From the NCBI GenBank assembly GCA_015680685.1, contig MNCI01004704.1, positions 123,176 to 187,175 on the forward strand: a stretch of DNA of 64,000 nucleotides, in the 5' to 3' direction. The translations under genes and the position numbers were made by a program. This document shows, one piece after another, positions 10,354-21,713 of the stretch. Numbering within the stretch: the first letter of the stretch is position 1; every line of letters starts with the position of its first letter. The DNA is from Gnetum montanum (taxonomy: Eukaryota > Streptophyta > Gnetopsida > Gnetales > Gnetaceae). Under the pieces are notes generated by a model that ran no database searches, was not told the origin of the DNA, and saw only the letters and a list, made by a program, of their open reading frames with translations.

Positions 10354-12216
10354 AAAACTTATCCTCGAGTTCCTTACAAAATATTGGGAAGGTAAGGGAC
10401 TATTGACTTGAATGATACTAATGATGAATGGGCTGACATGTGAACAAATCATCATTACAACACATGACAAAATTAGTGTTCATGACAACAACAGTGAACA
10501 CTAAACACATTTGACATCCAACCTTATTTGGCAGCTAAGAGAGAAGAGAGAAGAGAGAGAGAAAAGAAGAAGTTTGTTGTTGTAGATGCCAAGATTGTGC
10601 TTTTTGTTGTCCATCCATAAGCATGCCATCAATCTCATTTTTTGCATAACTGCTCCAGCACCAGTCCATTCCAAGTGTTCCCTCCAGATCTAATCCATTG
10701 TTGTATAATTGCCATCTGCACACACAATAGAATCTTAAATTAGCAATGGTAAATGAATCACAACGTAGTTGATACCTTACGTTAGTGTAAGGTCCATTGT
10801 TGTGATATGGTTAATGCGGATTCAAAGATATAATACTGGTGACTACCTGAGGTGTAGAGGTTAAGAAAAAAAATTAAAAAAATTGGACCAGGACCCCCAT
10901 GACTAAAAGTGAACCTCTAGTAGCAAGAGAATGGAAAAATATAAGGAATAAGAAAGATGGAGAAAAAGAAACAATGGCAACGCTAATAAAATGAATGTCA
11001 AAGATGGAGATGAACAAAATAAATGGTAATTGCAGAAATGTTCAAGGGAAAGAAATTAATGGATGCACCAAATAGGAATGCTAGTGGGTCCTCCCCAAAG
11101 CAGGCTCATGCCCTTAATGCCTTGACAATCCCACATTCAAAGAGTCTGTAGGCTCTAGAAATGTCATTGGAAAGTAAGAGTTAAAGCCTTAACCACAAGA
11201 ATTTACCAAAAAGAAAACAATGTATCAACCAAGATATAGACTATTGATACAATCGGCAATGAGGTGAAAAAAAGGAGAAATAAGGGTGGAAAGAAGAGAA
11301 TGGAATGGAGTCTCAAGAACAAGGTGATGTATAGCCCCTTGTGTGTTAATGGTTAATGTGACTTAGTATATATCATTTCAAATCTAGCCTCAAACTAACC
11401 ACATCCAGTGACTTCGCATTAATACATTTTGCCAATCCATCCACCTAAAGTAGCAAGAATGCTTCCACCAAAGAGTCACCACCATTATGATGAAACGAAA
11501 GAGGAAAAAGTAGGAAGTGAGAAAGGGCCTTAGTTAGAGGGAACATTTTTAGTTAGTTCCATAACTAGTGCTTGTAGCCCAGATGATTTCGTCTAAGGGG
11601 TGTGCTTTGAATTCTCATTGTTTTTTTTTTTTTTTTTTTGCGTGAGAACCACACCATGCAAAGACTTATTATTTTTATTAGCTCAGCTTCCCAATAATGG
11701 AGCAGCGTCAGAATGTTATGGAAGACTCAAAAAGAAAACATCCAAGCACCCAAGAGAATGGCTAGCATAAATGCATCAAGTTCCCTTGAAGTCACACCCT
11801 TTTCAGTCCTTAAGTCCTTCCTTAGCTTGAGAAATACCCAGTCATGAATTCATTGATAGTTCTTACTATTTAAGGAAGGGGACTGTATAGTTCCAAGCCA
11901 AGAGAGACCATAGAAACTTATGGATGCATGGATGATGTGGACTCATTTCCTGTTATATCAAAAAAACCATACCTTAGTATCAACATCATCACTCAAAGGT
12001 AAAAACCAAACATTAGCAATCAATGAAATATAGCTCATACCATCTTCGGAGCACTTATTAAGTGACAAACTTAACAAACCAGAAATAAATAAACACACAA
12101 ATAAATGAAGAAGTATGAATGATGTTGCAAAATAAAAATAAGAAAAGTTAAAGAAATTTTTAAAATAAAAAATGTATAAAACAAAAACTTAAAAAGGAAC
12201 TAAGGGCCGTAAATGA
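10354..12216 (-). other. E1 3' noncoding cassette
   Basis: About 1.9 kb between the integrase end and the PPT with no supported gene. From LTR to pol it holds a pyrimidine-rich splice-acceptor-like tract (sense, about 10540-10570), a 60-bp intron-like unit (10716-10775), an internal PPT copy (10893-10908), a conserved block (11072-11165), a conserved segment at 11560-11615 followed by a 22-T tract, and a block with the motif CTTGAAGTCACACCC (about 11790). The same order recurs in A2, B, D and E. Confidence 0.75.
10716..10775 (-). other. 60-bp intron-like unit (E1 copy)
   Basis: In element sense it starts AAG|GTATC, has a TTGCTAAT branch-like motif and ends TGTGCAG|ATGG. Copies of exactly the same length and borders lie at 41756-41815, 53812-53871, 58191-58250 (AG changed to AT) and 62496-62555. 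Splicing is inferred only from sequence. Confidence 0.45.
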
Positions 12217-13440
12217 TTAGCACAGGTGGCCTTCTCCCCCATGACCAAGTTGAAAGAGGGATATCCAAAATAATGAGTGAGGTCGTCCTCTCCCAGAGGT
12301 ATTCTGTGCACCAACTATTCTAAGTTCATGGAAGGGTTTGGTTTGTTGCACATTGACCAATAATCTCTTATTAGGGCTTTCAGGTTTGTAGATGGTCATG
12401 GCCCCTGAGGGAAAGGTTGTATGAATAATGTAAGGCCCTTCTCACAATGTTTGAAATTTTGTGCATTGTGGCACATGTGTGGGGTTCCAATAGAGGACCT
12501 TATCTCCCGGTTGATACATAACCTTCCGAATTCTCAAGTCATGATGTTGCTTGTTATGTGCCTTGTGCAACTCATTTGATGACAGTGCAACCAATCGGTT
12601 ATCATCTAGCACATTTAAAGTTGCCAATCTTTGTTTTTATGCTAGATCAAGGTCAAGGTGGAGGTCACATGCCATGGATAGTGTACGGAGCTTGATTTGA
12701 ATTGGAAACTTTGGAAGTTTTTCGTATACTAACTCATAGGGAGAGTATCCTGTAGGGAGTTTCCAAGTGGAGCGGCATGCCTAGAGAGCATTATTCAATT
12801 TAGTGCTCCAATCTCACCTATATTTGCTAATTTTCCTTGTTAATATTTTAGTAATCTCCCAATTAGTGAGCTCGGCTTGGCCATTAGCTTAGGGGTGATA
12901 AGGTGTAGTCAATTTATGTTCAACCCCTAAGCGTTGCATCAACTTCCGAAAGGTTGCACCCATGAAGTGTGTTCCATTATCCAAGATAAGTGCACGTGGC
13001 ACACCAAACCTATTTATGACTTGTTGTTGCAAAAATTGTGCAGCTATAGACAATGTGTAGTCTGTAACAACAGCTGCTTCAACCCATTTTGTTAGATAGT
13101 TAATAGCAACAATGATGTAAGCTTTTCCATTGGACATTGGTGTAATGGGCCCCATAAAGTCTATTCCTCAAATTTCGAAGGGTTCCAAAGGTTGAATCCA
13201 TTGTTACAGACCCTCCATTTTAGCAATCATTCCTCCATTATGCTGACAACGCTTGCAGGATTGGACAATTTGATGGGCGTCCTGAAATAATGTTGGCTAG
13301 TAATATCCTGCAAGTAGTATCTTAATAGTCGTTCGTCTCCCTACATAGTGACCCCCATAGGGGCCTTCATGAGTGTCTTGAAGAACTCTTAGTTGGTCCA
13401 CATCGGGCACACACCATTAAACCAAGCCATTAGGACAAAC
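12217..13440 (-). pseudogene. E1 integrase
   Basis: Element-sense frame segments run from about 13440 to the stop at 12217. The N-terminal zinc region is visible (THEGPYGGHY ... CKRCQHNGG), giving the H-H-C-C pattern. The catalytic core has all three acidic residues: GIDFMGPITP, LILDNGTHF and GQAELTNWEI. The C-terminal part (KVMYQPGDKVLYWN) matches the basic domain of plant gypsy integrases, and the frame ends HGGEGHLC. The enzyme would insert the DNA copy into the genome. Stops and small frameshifts interrupt it, for example before ANGQAE. It is the best preserved integrase in the window. Confidence 0.85.
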
Positions 13441-13659
13441 TTTGTAAAGTTGTTTGTTGATCTCCATGAAGTACTTGGCTCTATGAAGAAACTGTTGTTT
13501 CTTCCTAAAGTCTAGCTCCTATGGTGTTTTTTGAGAATGGAGATAGGTGAGGATGCTACTATACCAATTCATTCCTATGGGTTGGTTATTCACTACACCG
13601 ACAAAGACGGCTTCATTAGGAAAATGATCAGATATGGCATATTCATCCTCTTTGATGTC

Positions 13660-14060
13660 CTAGTGCAATCGAGATAAGTGATCTGCAACTACGTTCTCGG
13701 TGCCCTTTCGATCTATCATTGTTAGATCGAACTCCTGTAGGATTACCAGCCATCGTATAATACGAGGGCTAACCATTGGCTTGTTCATGAGGAACCTGAT
13801 TGCACTATGATCCATATGAATGTACACTTTGTAGCCTAACCATAGTGCCTAAACTTGTCCAGTGCAAACACTACAGCCATTAATTCTTTTTCTATAGTTC
13901 TGTAGTTAAGTTGTGCATCAGCGATACTCCTACTTTCACAATGGATGTAATAAGGATGTTTTTGGTCATCTAACTATGTAAGTATGGCTCCTAAGGCATA
14001 ATTGGATGCGTCAGTCATTATATGGAATGGTTTCGACTAGTCAAGGGCTTGTAGAATGGG
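13660..14060 (-). pseudogene. E1 RNase H domain
   Basis: Follows the reverse transcriptase in element sense. The motif IMTDASNYALGA keeps the first catalytic Asp; IEKELMAVVFALDKF holds the Glu, and VYIHMDHSAIRFLM the second Asp. The domain closes with GTENVVADHLSRL, the usual end of plant gypsy RNase H. It removes RNA from the RNA:DNA hybrid during reverse transcription. It carries several stops (TAG, TAA) and at least one frameshift. It is the only copy of four here that retains the first Asp; F, B and C read Asn. Confidence 0.82.
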
Positions 14061-14096
14061 AGTTTCCACAAGATTTTATTTTAATGTTTGGAATGC

Positions 14097-15314
14097 TCAT
14101 TCACATTTCTTGGTCCATTCAAATGGTGCATCCTTCTTCGTTAGTTCTACCAACGGTTTGAAAATCTTGGAGAAGTTTGCAATGAATCTCCTATAGTAGC
14201 CAGTGTGTCCAAGGAATGATCGAATGTCTTTGACAATTTTTGGTTGTCGGGTGATTCCTTGGATAACCCTAACTTTATTTGGGTCTACCTCTATTCCTGA
14301 ATGCAAAATCTTATGCCCAAGTACTATGCCTTCTTGGACCATCAGATGGCTTTTCTGCCAATTGAGCCTTGAGTTGGTTTCCACACATCATTTTAGCACT
14401 TGCTCTAATTGGTCCAAGGCTTGTTCAAAGCTTGTTCCATAAGTGGAGAAGTTGTCTATAAAGACTTCCACTCTGTTCCCTATCTGCTGTTGGAATATGC
14501 TTAAAACTAAACGTTGAAATGTGGTAGGAGCATTGCAAAAGCCAAATGACATTTGTTTATATGCAAACATTCCCCAGGGACTAGTGAACGCTGTCTTGGC
14601 CTGATCTTCTAGTGCTATTTGTATTTGGTTGTATCCACTATAACCATCCAGAAAACTATAATAGCAATGCCCTACTATAGTGTCTAAGACTTGGTCAATG
14701 AATGGCAACAGAAAGTGATCCTTGAATGTTGTCATGTTTAGCAACCTAAAATCTATACACACCCTTCATTTACCTCCCTTTTTAGGCATGATCACTAGAG
14801 GGCTAACCCATTCACTATCAGCAATGGGATAGATGAACCCATCCTTAAGAAGCTGTTCTGTCTCTTCTTTTACTATTTGTTTCAATTTTGGGTTCAATCG
14901 CCTCTACAGTTATTTTCAAGGTTTCATGGAGGGGTTTGTGTAAATCCTATGCTGGCATATCCTAGGATCTATTTTGGTTAACTTGAGGTATGACCAAGCA
15001 AAGGCTTTTGACCACTTGTTTATCACTTTCAACAATCTTTCTTTTTGTTTGGGAACAAGTCTTGCATTGATGATCACTGGTTTTCCATTTTCGAGGGTCA
15101 TATACTCCAAACTGGTGGGCAATGGTTTCAAATGTAGGGGCTCTTGTTTAAATCTCTCAATAATTTCCAACTTCCCCCAGTTGATGTTTTCGAGATTAAG
15201 GTTTGAAAGTTGGCAACGGACTTGCTCTAGTGTGTCTATGCTTTCAATGTAAGCACTAGTTATTCCCTTAGTGAGTTCCATGCATGTTAGTGAATTTCTC
15301 TCTGGATCAGCCAT
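14097..15314 (-). pseudogene. E1 reverse transcriptase and preceding linker
   Basis: Element-sense order: linker (ESIDTLEQVRCQLSNLNLEN), AWSYLKLTKIDPRICQHRI, IYPIADSEWVSPLVIMPKK, CIDFRLLNMTTFKDHFLLPF, YSFLDGYSGYNQIQIAL, MSFGFCNAPTTFQR, then the active-site loop VEVFIDNFSTYG. The last should read FxDD, so the second catalytic Asp is Asn. This wording (FLDGYSGYNQI, CNAPTTFQR) is typical of the OTA branch of plant gypsy elements. In-frame stops occur at about 14388, 14765 and 14900-14915. The enzyme would copy the element RNA into DNA in the particle. Confidence 0.88.
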
Positions 15315-15429
15315 CAGCCACTGGGTGTCTTCTTGTCATGTGGCTACTGCATACAGGCACTTTTGTATATTGATGTCTTGTACATACCGATTGCATGCAG
15401 GTAATACGAAACTTCGCATAACCCATGAT

Positions 15430-15937
15430 TTCTGCATGCAATGTCACCCTGTGTCACTATATGTGATACATGGAACTTTCTTCTTCTCGATCTTTCCAAA
15501 AGTGTTCTTCTTGGATATTTCCAGGGAAAGATCGCAGATTCCTAGGCATGCATCTATAGTACTTAGACATGCTCTTCCCATTATTATTGGGAAATCCCCT
15601 TTACCATTATTTACTTGTATCACTAGGAAATTAGCTGGATATGACCAACCACATACAATGGTAACAATTCCTCCACAAGTCCCAAGGGGACAATGATGGA
15701 CTAGTCGGCCAGCTCTAGTCGAATGTTACTCTTTCTTAATAGAGGCAGGTTCTAGGCTTTATACATTTCTTGTGATATTAAGTTGACTCCAGAACCTGAG
15801 TCCAGAAGAGCTTTACATGGTTCATTCCCAGCAACTTGGAAATAGATTAGAGGACTCCCAGGATCAGAGAATTTTCTAGGAAGGTGGCCCACCTTAATCC
15901 AGTCAGTAACGACATGTGTTAACATAACCGTGTGCAT
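15430..15937 (-). pseudogene. E1 aspartic protease
   Basis: Element-sense frame from 15937: LTHVVTDWIKVGHLPRKF, then the catalytic loop KALLDSGSGVNLIS with an intact D-S-G, then IIMGRACLSTIDA, the second fold landmark. Stops at TAG codons correspond to Trp and Gln in sister copies (for example ADQSI in D against AD-stop-SI here). It would process the Gag-Pol polyprotein inside the particle. Confidence 0.8.
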
Positions 15938-16059
15938 TAAGCTCGAATTTTGGTTTGAAGGAGGCCCAAATCTTTACTTGGTAGGGAGGTATTCAGATGT
16001 TTAACTGCTTGTGATGGTGAGGGCTTAGTTGGATTGTTGGTTCTAAAGAAAGATCTTTT

Positions 16060-18350
16060 TTGCATAAGGTTGTCAGAACCAACTGCAGGTTGAGGATTCA
16101 CAGCCCTCGTGACATTGGGTTGCTACTATTAAGTCGGGAGTATCCCTTGCATCGCTAGAGTGGGTGGCAATGGAGCTACCAGTGTGAGAGTTGCAGATGG
16201 ATTCAGAGGATGGTATGTGTGGTGTGTCTCCTCTAGGAGAAGGAGTCCTATAATACTCCCGAGCTTGGTAGTGACGTTGTGGGGTCACATGACCAACCGA
16301 GTCACGTGGAGAGATTGGCTGTTGCACGTAGTAACCATATGGATTTGTTTGTCGGTAAAGGTATTGTTGCCTTGGTGGTGGCATCCCACATGACTGTGGG
16401 TATTTCCACCACTGGTGTTGCTCAATAGGTTGTGGTGGAGTTCCACTTGGATAATATGTTAATGGTTGGTGGAACTACCTTGGGTTACCTTGGGAATAAG
16501 GTAACCTTTGGGGTGCCTGCCATTTGTTAAGTTGTGGGTTAAGTGCATACACCCCAAACTCTTGCAGATGTGATATTACTAGGCAACATCCCTTAGAATG
16601 GTCATACTGGCATATCTCACATCCATCATCATTGTCTGTGTCAGAATCCACAACCTCTTCAGTGATGGTCATTTTACCCTTACCTTTGTTATGTGCATGG
16701 TCCAAATCCATCTTTTTCTTTTTATCATAGTCACTACCTTGCTCCTTAGACTCCTCTACGATTTTGAGAACGATTTCAAATCTACTATCTAAGGAGTCCC
16801 ACATTTGATCTACCTTCATTGACACTTCTGCTATTAATTTTTGGAGTGGCAAGGTTTTTCTATTCACCAACTCTTCAAATGATGACTCTTCCTCCTCCTC
16901 ACAAAATCTTACTCCCCTTTTTGGAGGGAAGGATCACGGTTGTACTCTTCCACACTTTCTCTCTTACGTAGCTCCCCTTCTTCCTTGGCTACTTGCTCTA
17001 ACAATCTATGAACCTGATGGGACCTAAGCTCTAATAATCCCCCTTGGGCATATGTTCCAAGGGTTCTCCTGGTTTCATGCCTAAGTCCATCTATGAGATG
17101 ACGTAGTTGATCCTATTACGAGTAACCATGGCCCGAGAAATGATGTAACAGTGCATAATAACAACCCATGACAACATCCAAGGGTTCGTGATTTTCTTGC
17201 TTCCATCCTTGGATTTTCTTTGGCAGGTTGGACACCTGGGAGTACGTTTGATACTTATCGTTAAACAGTTCTAGAATTGTACTCCACCTTAGAATGGATT
17301 CCGGTTCTAATGACTAGTACCAGCTTTCTACTTCTTTCATTAGTGTCCTTGGGAACAACTTTAATTTTTTCCATTCATTCTCAATATTCTGCAAGGCACA
17401 TGCATCATGAAATGCTTGTAGATGGTTCTGAGGATCAACGTTGTATCCCCCCTCAAATCGTGGGATGTTATTCATATCTAATCTCTTGATCCTGCTATCT
17501 TTTTGGTGCCTTGTAGGAATTCTTATAGCTTCTATGATCTATAACATGCTTCGGGTTGCAAGTAGGGGTTCTTCATGGTCATTTTTCTCATAGCATCTGT
17601 GATGTCTACGCGGTTCCCTACTTTCCCTTCTTCCATGCCGTGATTCTCTAAAGTGCCCTCGTCCTTGCTCTCGACTCTCTCGTCAAGGTTTCTCACTTTG
17701 TTTACCCATATCCTCATGGTTAGGTTCCTTATGACTACATCCTGATACTGAAGGAGAGGGTGAATGTGATGATGAAGGTGAAGAAGAAGGAGAACCATCG
17801 CCATGACGATGTTTCCTACCTTCTCTTTAGTGGTCCTGGCAAAGATCGTGATGACAATCAGAATGCTCGCCCCCATCATGAGTTCGTGTTCCCTCGTTAA
17901 ACACTTCGTGTTCGTGGGGATCACAACCAGGATTTTGCTTAATATGGGTGGAGCGTTATGGGGGCCTTTGCCCTTCAACGATGTATAATATCTCTCCTAT
18001 TGCAAGTCCTGTTGACATTGCACTTTTGTGGGATGGTAGTCCCTTGCTTGGTGCTTGCATCCAACATATTTTGCATATAACTGTGACATGCTTATTCGTG
18101 CGAGAGCATGAAGAAGCATGTTGGGGATTGCTCAGTCTAGAGGCAACACTATGTTACCCTCCAAGTCTCTTCAATGCAGTTGTTCATCTTGATGGAGAAT
18201 AAAAGTAAAGTTAGGTACATATTCATTGTGATGAATATATACCACGCAAAATTTTTGAGGAACTGGTGGTTCTTGGTTACGTGTGTTGTGCCATTGACTG
18301 TCTCTAGTGTTGTTCCTAGGCAGTGAAGTGTTGTGTGAAGAAGAAGACAT
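16060..18350 (-). pseudogene. E1 Gag
   Basis: The likely start ATG (18350) begins MSSSSHNTSLPRNN, about 130 bp after the PBS, matching the MSSSNKSNSPPRDN start of D. The core gag domain (about 17400-17050, aligned with WYQSLEPETIKRWSTMLELF in D) is broken by frameshifts. A long open stretch at 16870-16475 encodes NRKTLPLQKLIAEVSMKVDQ, a KGKGK basic patch, and a short knuckle CEICQYDHSKGCC (C-x2-C-x3-H-x3-C). The Pro/Gln-rich end (YLYRQTNPYGYYVQQPISP) leads into protease. The knuckle is a shorter variant of the usual CCHC box. Confidence 0.78.
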
Positions 18351-18480
18351 GTTTAGTCTTATTCGGTGTGCTATTTACCGTTATTTTATTTTTCTTTTTG
18401 ATCAATCCTATGGGTTTTTCTAAGCATCCCAATAATGTGAATGATCTTCTATGTTCTACGTAGCTCACAAACAACTAAGT

Positions 18481-18499
18481 CCTCGGCAACGGGGCCAAT
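18481..18499 (-). promoter_or_regulatory. E1 primer-binding site (tRNA-Asp type)
   Basis: Element sense TTGGCCCCGTTGCCGAGGA directly follows the 5' LTR. The complement of plant tRNA-Asp(GTC) is TGGCGCCGTTGCCGGGGA, which leaves two mismatches. tRNA-Asp priming is known for Athila. Confidence 0.85.
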
Positions 18500-19294
18500 G
18501 ATGAGTGGCGAGGTACCCCTACACTCAACCATACGAATACAAGCATCTCGTGTGCGATCCGGTCGAACTCCAAGGACTAAGTGCTTATGAACCCTAATGG
18601 AACACTTAAGGTTAATCAATTGTTGTCCTCCCAAACTTACTTGTATTGTCATGGTTGTATGGTTAAGTAAGTTTGAGGTATGTGATTTTTATAACTTTTA
18701 TCTTTTTAATGCCTATGCTAGTAGGGAAGGGTGAAGAGACTAAGTGACTAACTTTCATTAACTATTTACTAACTAAGTTCTAATTTTCCTAGCATTAGTA
18801 TCCATTCCCACTTACCATACACACCCTAAACCAGTGCAACACTACTGGGATTACCAAATGCTATTTGTTACTGGGTTACCAAGCGTTACACACATGCTTG
18901 AAGTGGTTGTACTGAATGCACTTAACTAAAAGAGTCAAGGGTTGAGAGAGATTGATTATCTAGGAAATCATTTAAACATTTAACAATAATTAAATCCTAT
19001 TTAGCTTAGTCCATATGCTGCAAGGTTTATCAGAAAGTTCGTCTTTATTGCCATACACAAATGTGTGCTCAGGTACAATTTGCTCGAATAAAGATCCGTT
19101 CACTTTAAGACTCCTACTGTGGGCACATGGAAATTATTTTAACTCTGGAATGGTAAAACTGCTATAGTTTGGCTAAGGGACTAACTCTATATCCTTGAAC
19201 AAGGGAAAGCCACCTCTTATTTATAGACATGACGGCAAGCCGTGATATCGCAGGGGCCGACACGATATTGCGTACGCGATATCATGGCTCATCA
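18500..19294 (-). repeat. E1 5' LTR (795 bp)
   Basis: TGATGAGTGGCGAGG ... ATGGCTCATCA, aligned end to end with 9546-10335. The element-sense TATAAATA is at plus coordinates 19218-19225, downstream of GATATC palindromes at 19240-19285. It is the promoter copy for E1. Confidence 0.93.
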
Positions 19295-19299
19295 ATCCC
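19295..19299. repeat. Target-site duplication ATCCC (right copy, E1)
   Basis: Identical to 9541-9545 and directly after the LTR end TCATCA. Confidence 0.9.
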
Positions 19300-19429
19300 A
19301 TTACAAGTTCATCCATTCTCAATTCATCATATTCAACAATTCTTGCTAATCAAAGAATCTAAAAATCATATTCAAGGCCGCTTTTGTGTAATAAATTTTA
19401 ACAATTAACTCAAGTCAAATAATTTACAA

Positions 19430-19830
19430 ACTTTGTAGGTAAGTAGATTGTTGAAAGAGCTTTGTATTAAGTATTTATTCACTTCATAACTCTCTTGGAT
19501 TGTAAAGATATACTTTAGTAATTTCTATTTTGGATGCTAAATAGTTTTATTCCAAACCCCTTTTTTAGGCTATATTTAGATCATCAAATAAATTCAAATT
19601 TATGTAAAATTTTACAAATTGATAGATTACAAAATGCACCTTCTAACAAGCCTAAGATTAGCCCAAAAATCATCTTGATCACAAAGATATTACAATTAAA
19701 AAATTAGAAAAAAATGTCAAATCATTGAATATATAAGGTTGCCAAAAATTTGCAAAATAAAAAATTCTTTTGAATCTTACTACATTGAAAAAAAACCCAT
19801 AATTGATATGAGAGCAAAGAAAAAAGCCAT
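19430..19830. repeat. AT-rich direct repeat, copy 1
   Basis: Degenerate but collinear with 21240-21640: both pass through TTCACTTC(C)ATAACTCTCT, a CTGAACAGTTTTATTC-like segment, a stretch like GATCAAATAAAxTCxAAxT, and a late TTGAATCTTxxTACAT. The two flank the copia relic. They could be remnants of its LTRs or of a duplication. Confidence 0.5.
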
Positions 19831-19924
19831 AAGAGATGCAAGTAAGAATTTCTAACATGTTTAATAATTTATTATGGTCTCAAAATTTCATATTATGGCA
19901 ATAATTAACACAAGGGCTATTATA

Positions 19925-20165
19925 TCAAAATGATGTTTGGAGTAATATGGATTAAAGCAATGAAATTCCTAAAATATTGAACAAAAATCTAAGAAAGAGA
20001 TTCGAAAAAAAAGTTAAAAAAGAAGAATTGGAAAGAGGCATTATATGTAATTCTGCATATGGAAGAATCAAGAATTTAATTTCAAAATTAAAGAATAGTA
20101 AGAAAATGTGGCAATTTATCCAAGAAAAATATAAAGATAAGGAGGAAACAATTTAAAGAAAATTC
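19925..20165 (+). pseudogene. Ty1/copia Gag fragment
   Basis: The plus-strand reading gives QNDVWSNM, later CNSAYGRIKNLISKLKNSKK and MWQFIQEKYKDKEETI, the pattern of the copia gag domain (NDVW..., then A/S-K-x-x-W-x-x-L/I...Y). Stops and small indels interrupt it. The downstream part (20351-20790) continues in copia order. Confidence 0.65.
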
Positions 20166-20350
20166 GAAACTACAGACAAGTAAGGAAGGGAAACTCATCA
20201 TTAAAAAACCAAGAAGAATGCAAACAAGAAGGACAAATCATAAATTTCACAACACAAAATTCAAAAGAGAAGCAAAGAAAGAAGTCAAAAATTGGATAAG
20301 CAACCAATCTTTCATGCATTTTATCATTCAAATAAGAATTTTTTTTCAAA

Positions 20351-20790
20351 CAAGTGGCTACTAAAAACAAGTGAAAATCACATGACTTCAAGAATCAATG
20401 ACTTTAGTAATGTATAATTTAAAAGAGACCTTGGTAAACTATATTTTGAGGATGATAGAGAACTCCAAATTCTCAAAAAATGTACAATAAATATCAATAT
20501 GAAATAAGAAAATTATTTTCAACTTAGAAATGTATTTTATGTTCCAAATCTTGAAAAACCATGCCTATTAGTTGGCCAATTGACAAATGATGATGATAAA
20601 TTTGTATTTGATAAAAACACATGCATCATTTATGATGAAAACAAAATGAAATCAAAATTTGATATGCTTGGGAATCAAATCTATTATCTAGAAATAGCTT
20701 CAAAGTCAAAGAATTCAAGACATAGAAAAAATCAAAAGATGCCTCCAAAAATTGAAAATAAAATTGAAGAAAAGACCTAGAACATTTCTT
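20351..20790 (+). pseudogene. Ty1/copia protease and pre-integrase fragment
   Basis: KWLLKTSENHMTSR (from 20355) corresponds to the copia protease signature W-x-L-D-S-G-A-x-x-H-M-T; the D-S-G positions read K-T-S, so the active site is lost. Further on, NYFQLRNVFYVPNLEKP (about 20510) and CLLVGQLTNDDDKFVFD are the classic VLYVPxLxxNLLSVGQL segment, followed by CIIYDEN and KSKFDMLGNQIYYLEI, the pre-integrase gag domain. The order gag-protease-pre-integrase is copia-specific. Integrase and RT do not follow, so this is a truncated relic, opposite in strand to E1 and F. Confidence 0.8.
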
Positions 20791-21713
20791 GCATAATTTA
20801 TTCAAACAAGAAAAGCAAGTTGTCAGTGGCACAATATCAAAGATTGAATAAGTACATGTAGAATTGAAAAATGTTTACTCACCTCTATCAAATTCAAAAG
20901 AAGGTAAAGAAGTTCCAACCACCTTACTAAAGCAATTAGAAAAGGAAGAAGACAATTCAAAACAAGAGACAACTACTAAAGTTCAAAATTAGCAAATAGA
21001 AGTTCAACCAAGGAGAACAATAATAAAAGAAATTGAGCAATTTTTCAAAACAATTGAAGATTAGTTAAATTCAAAGACATGCTACAAAGATTATTGGTTC
21101 TAGTATGCACTTTGGAAATTCTTACTTCACTCATTCTAAATGTCCATGTTGTGATTTAGAATAAACAAATTTAACAAGCCCAAATTCAAGGTAATAGAAT
21201 GTCATATCTACATATGGAAATAGTAATTTTTATTTAAAGATCTTTTTATCAAATATTCACTTCCTCCATAACTCTCTCAGCTCACAAAGATATTCATCTT
21301 GAAAAATAGTAATTTTTATCTAGATGCTGAACAGTTTTATTCAAGACCTCTTCTTCAAGGTAAACTTGAATGATCAAATAAAATCCAATTGATATGATAT
21401 TTTTATAGACTTATAGATTGTAGAACGAGCTTTCAAAAAAGTCTAGGATCTATCCAAAGCTCTTCCATATCATGAAGATATCTCAATTTCAAAATAAAAA
21501 AGAAATTAGTTTTTCTTAGTTAGGCCACCTACATTATCTAATATATTGGGCTATCAAAACTCTGCCAATTAAAACATTCTATTGAATCTTCTTACATCCC
21601 CAAAAACCTACAGTATGATGAAAGTTATTAGAGTGGAAAATTTCCTAACATAATCTATCTTATTGTTGTAGCATCATATTACCTCAATAGCATTAGTTAC
21701 ATCACTTACAAAC
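20791..21713. other. AT-rich tail of the copia relic with direct and inverted repeats
   Basis: No supported gene. 21240-21640 is the second copy of the AT-rich direct repeat at 19430-19830. 21090-21225 is the left arm of an inverted repeat whose partner is 22288-22443. Confidence 0.5.

Larger units (their letters stand above)
9546..19294 (-). mobile_element. E1: complete Athila-like Ty3/gypsy element
   Basis: Two LTRs (9546-10335 and 18500-19294) flank a minus-strand gag-protease-RT-RNase H-integrase region. Both outer borders carry the 5-bp target duplication ATCCC (9541-9545 and 19295-19299). The PBS (18481-18499) resembles plant tRNA-Asp, and a polypurine tract abuts the left LTR. In the first 140 or so aligned LTR bases I count roughly a dozen differences, nearly all transitions, so the insertion is old. 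Domain order and motifs place it in the OTA clade, closest in style to Athila. Frameshifts and stops are scattered through gag and pol, and the RT box reads FIDN instead of FxDD. Confidence 0.93.

Noticed and set aside
14203-17489. Plus-strand ORFs across 14.2-17.5 kb
   Set aside because: Antisense shadows of E1 RT, protease and gag.
20170-20391. Minus-strand ORF opposite the copia relic
   Set aside because: Shadow of the plus-strand copia gag-protease reading.
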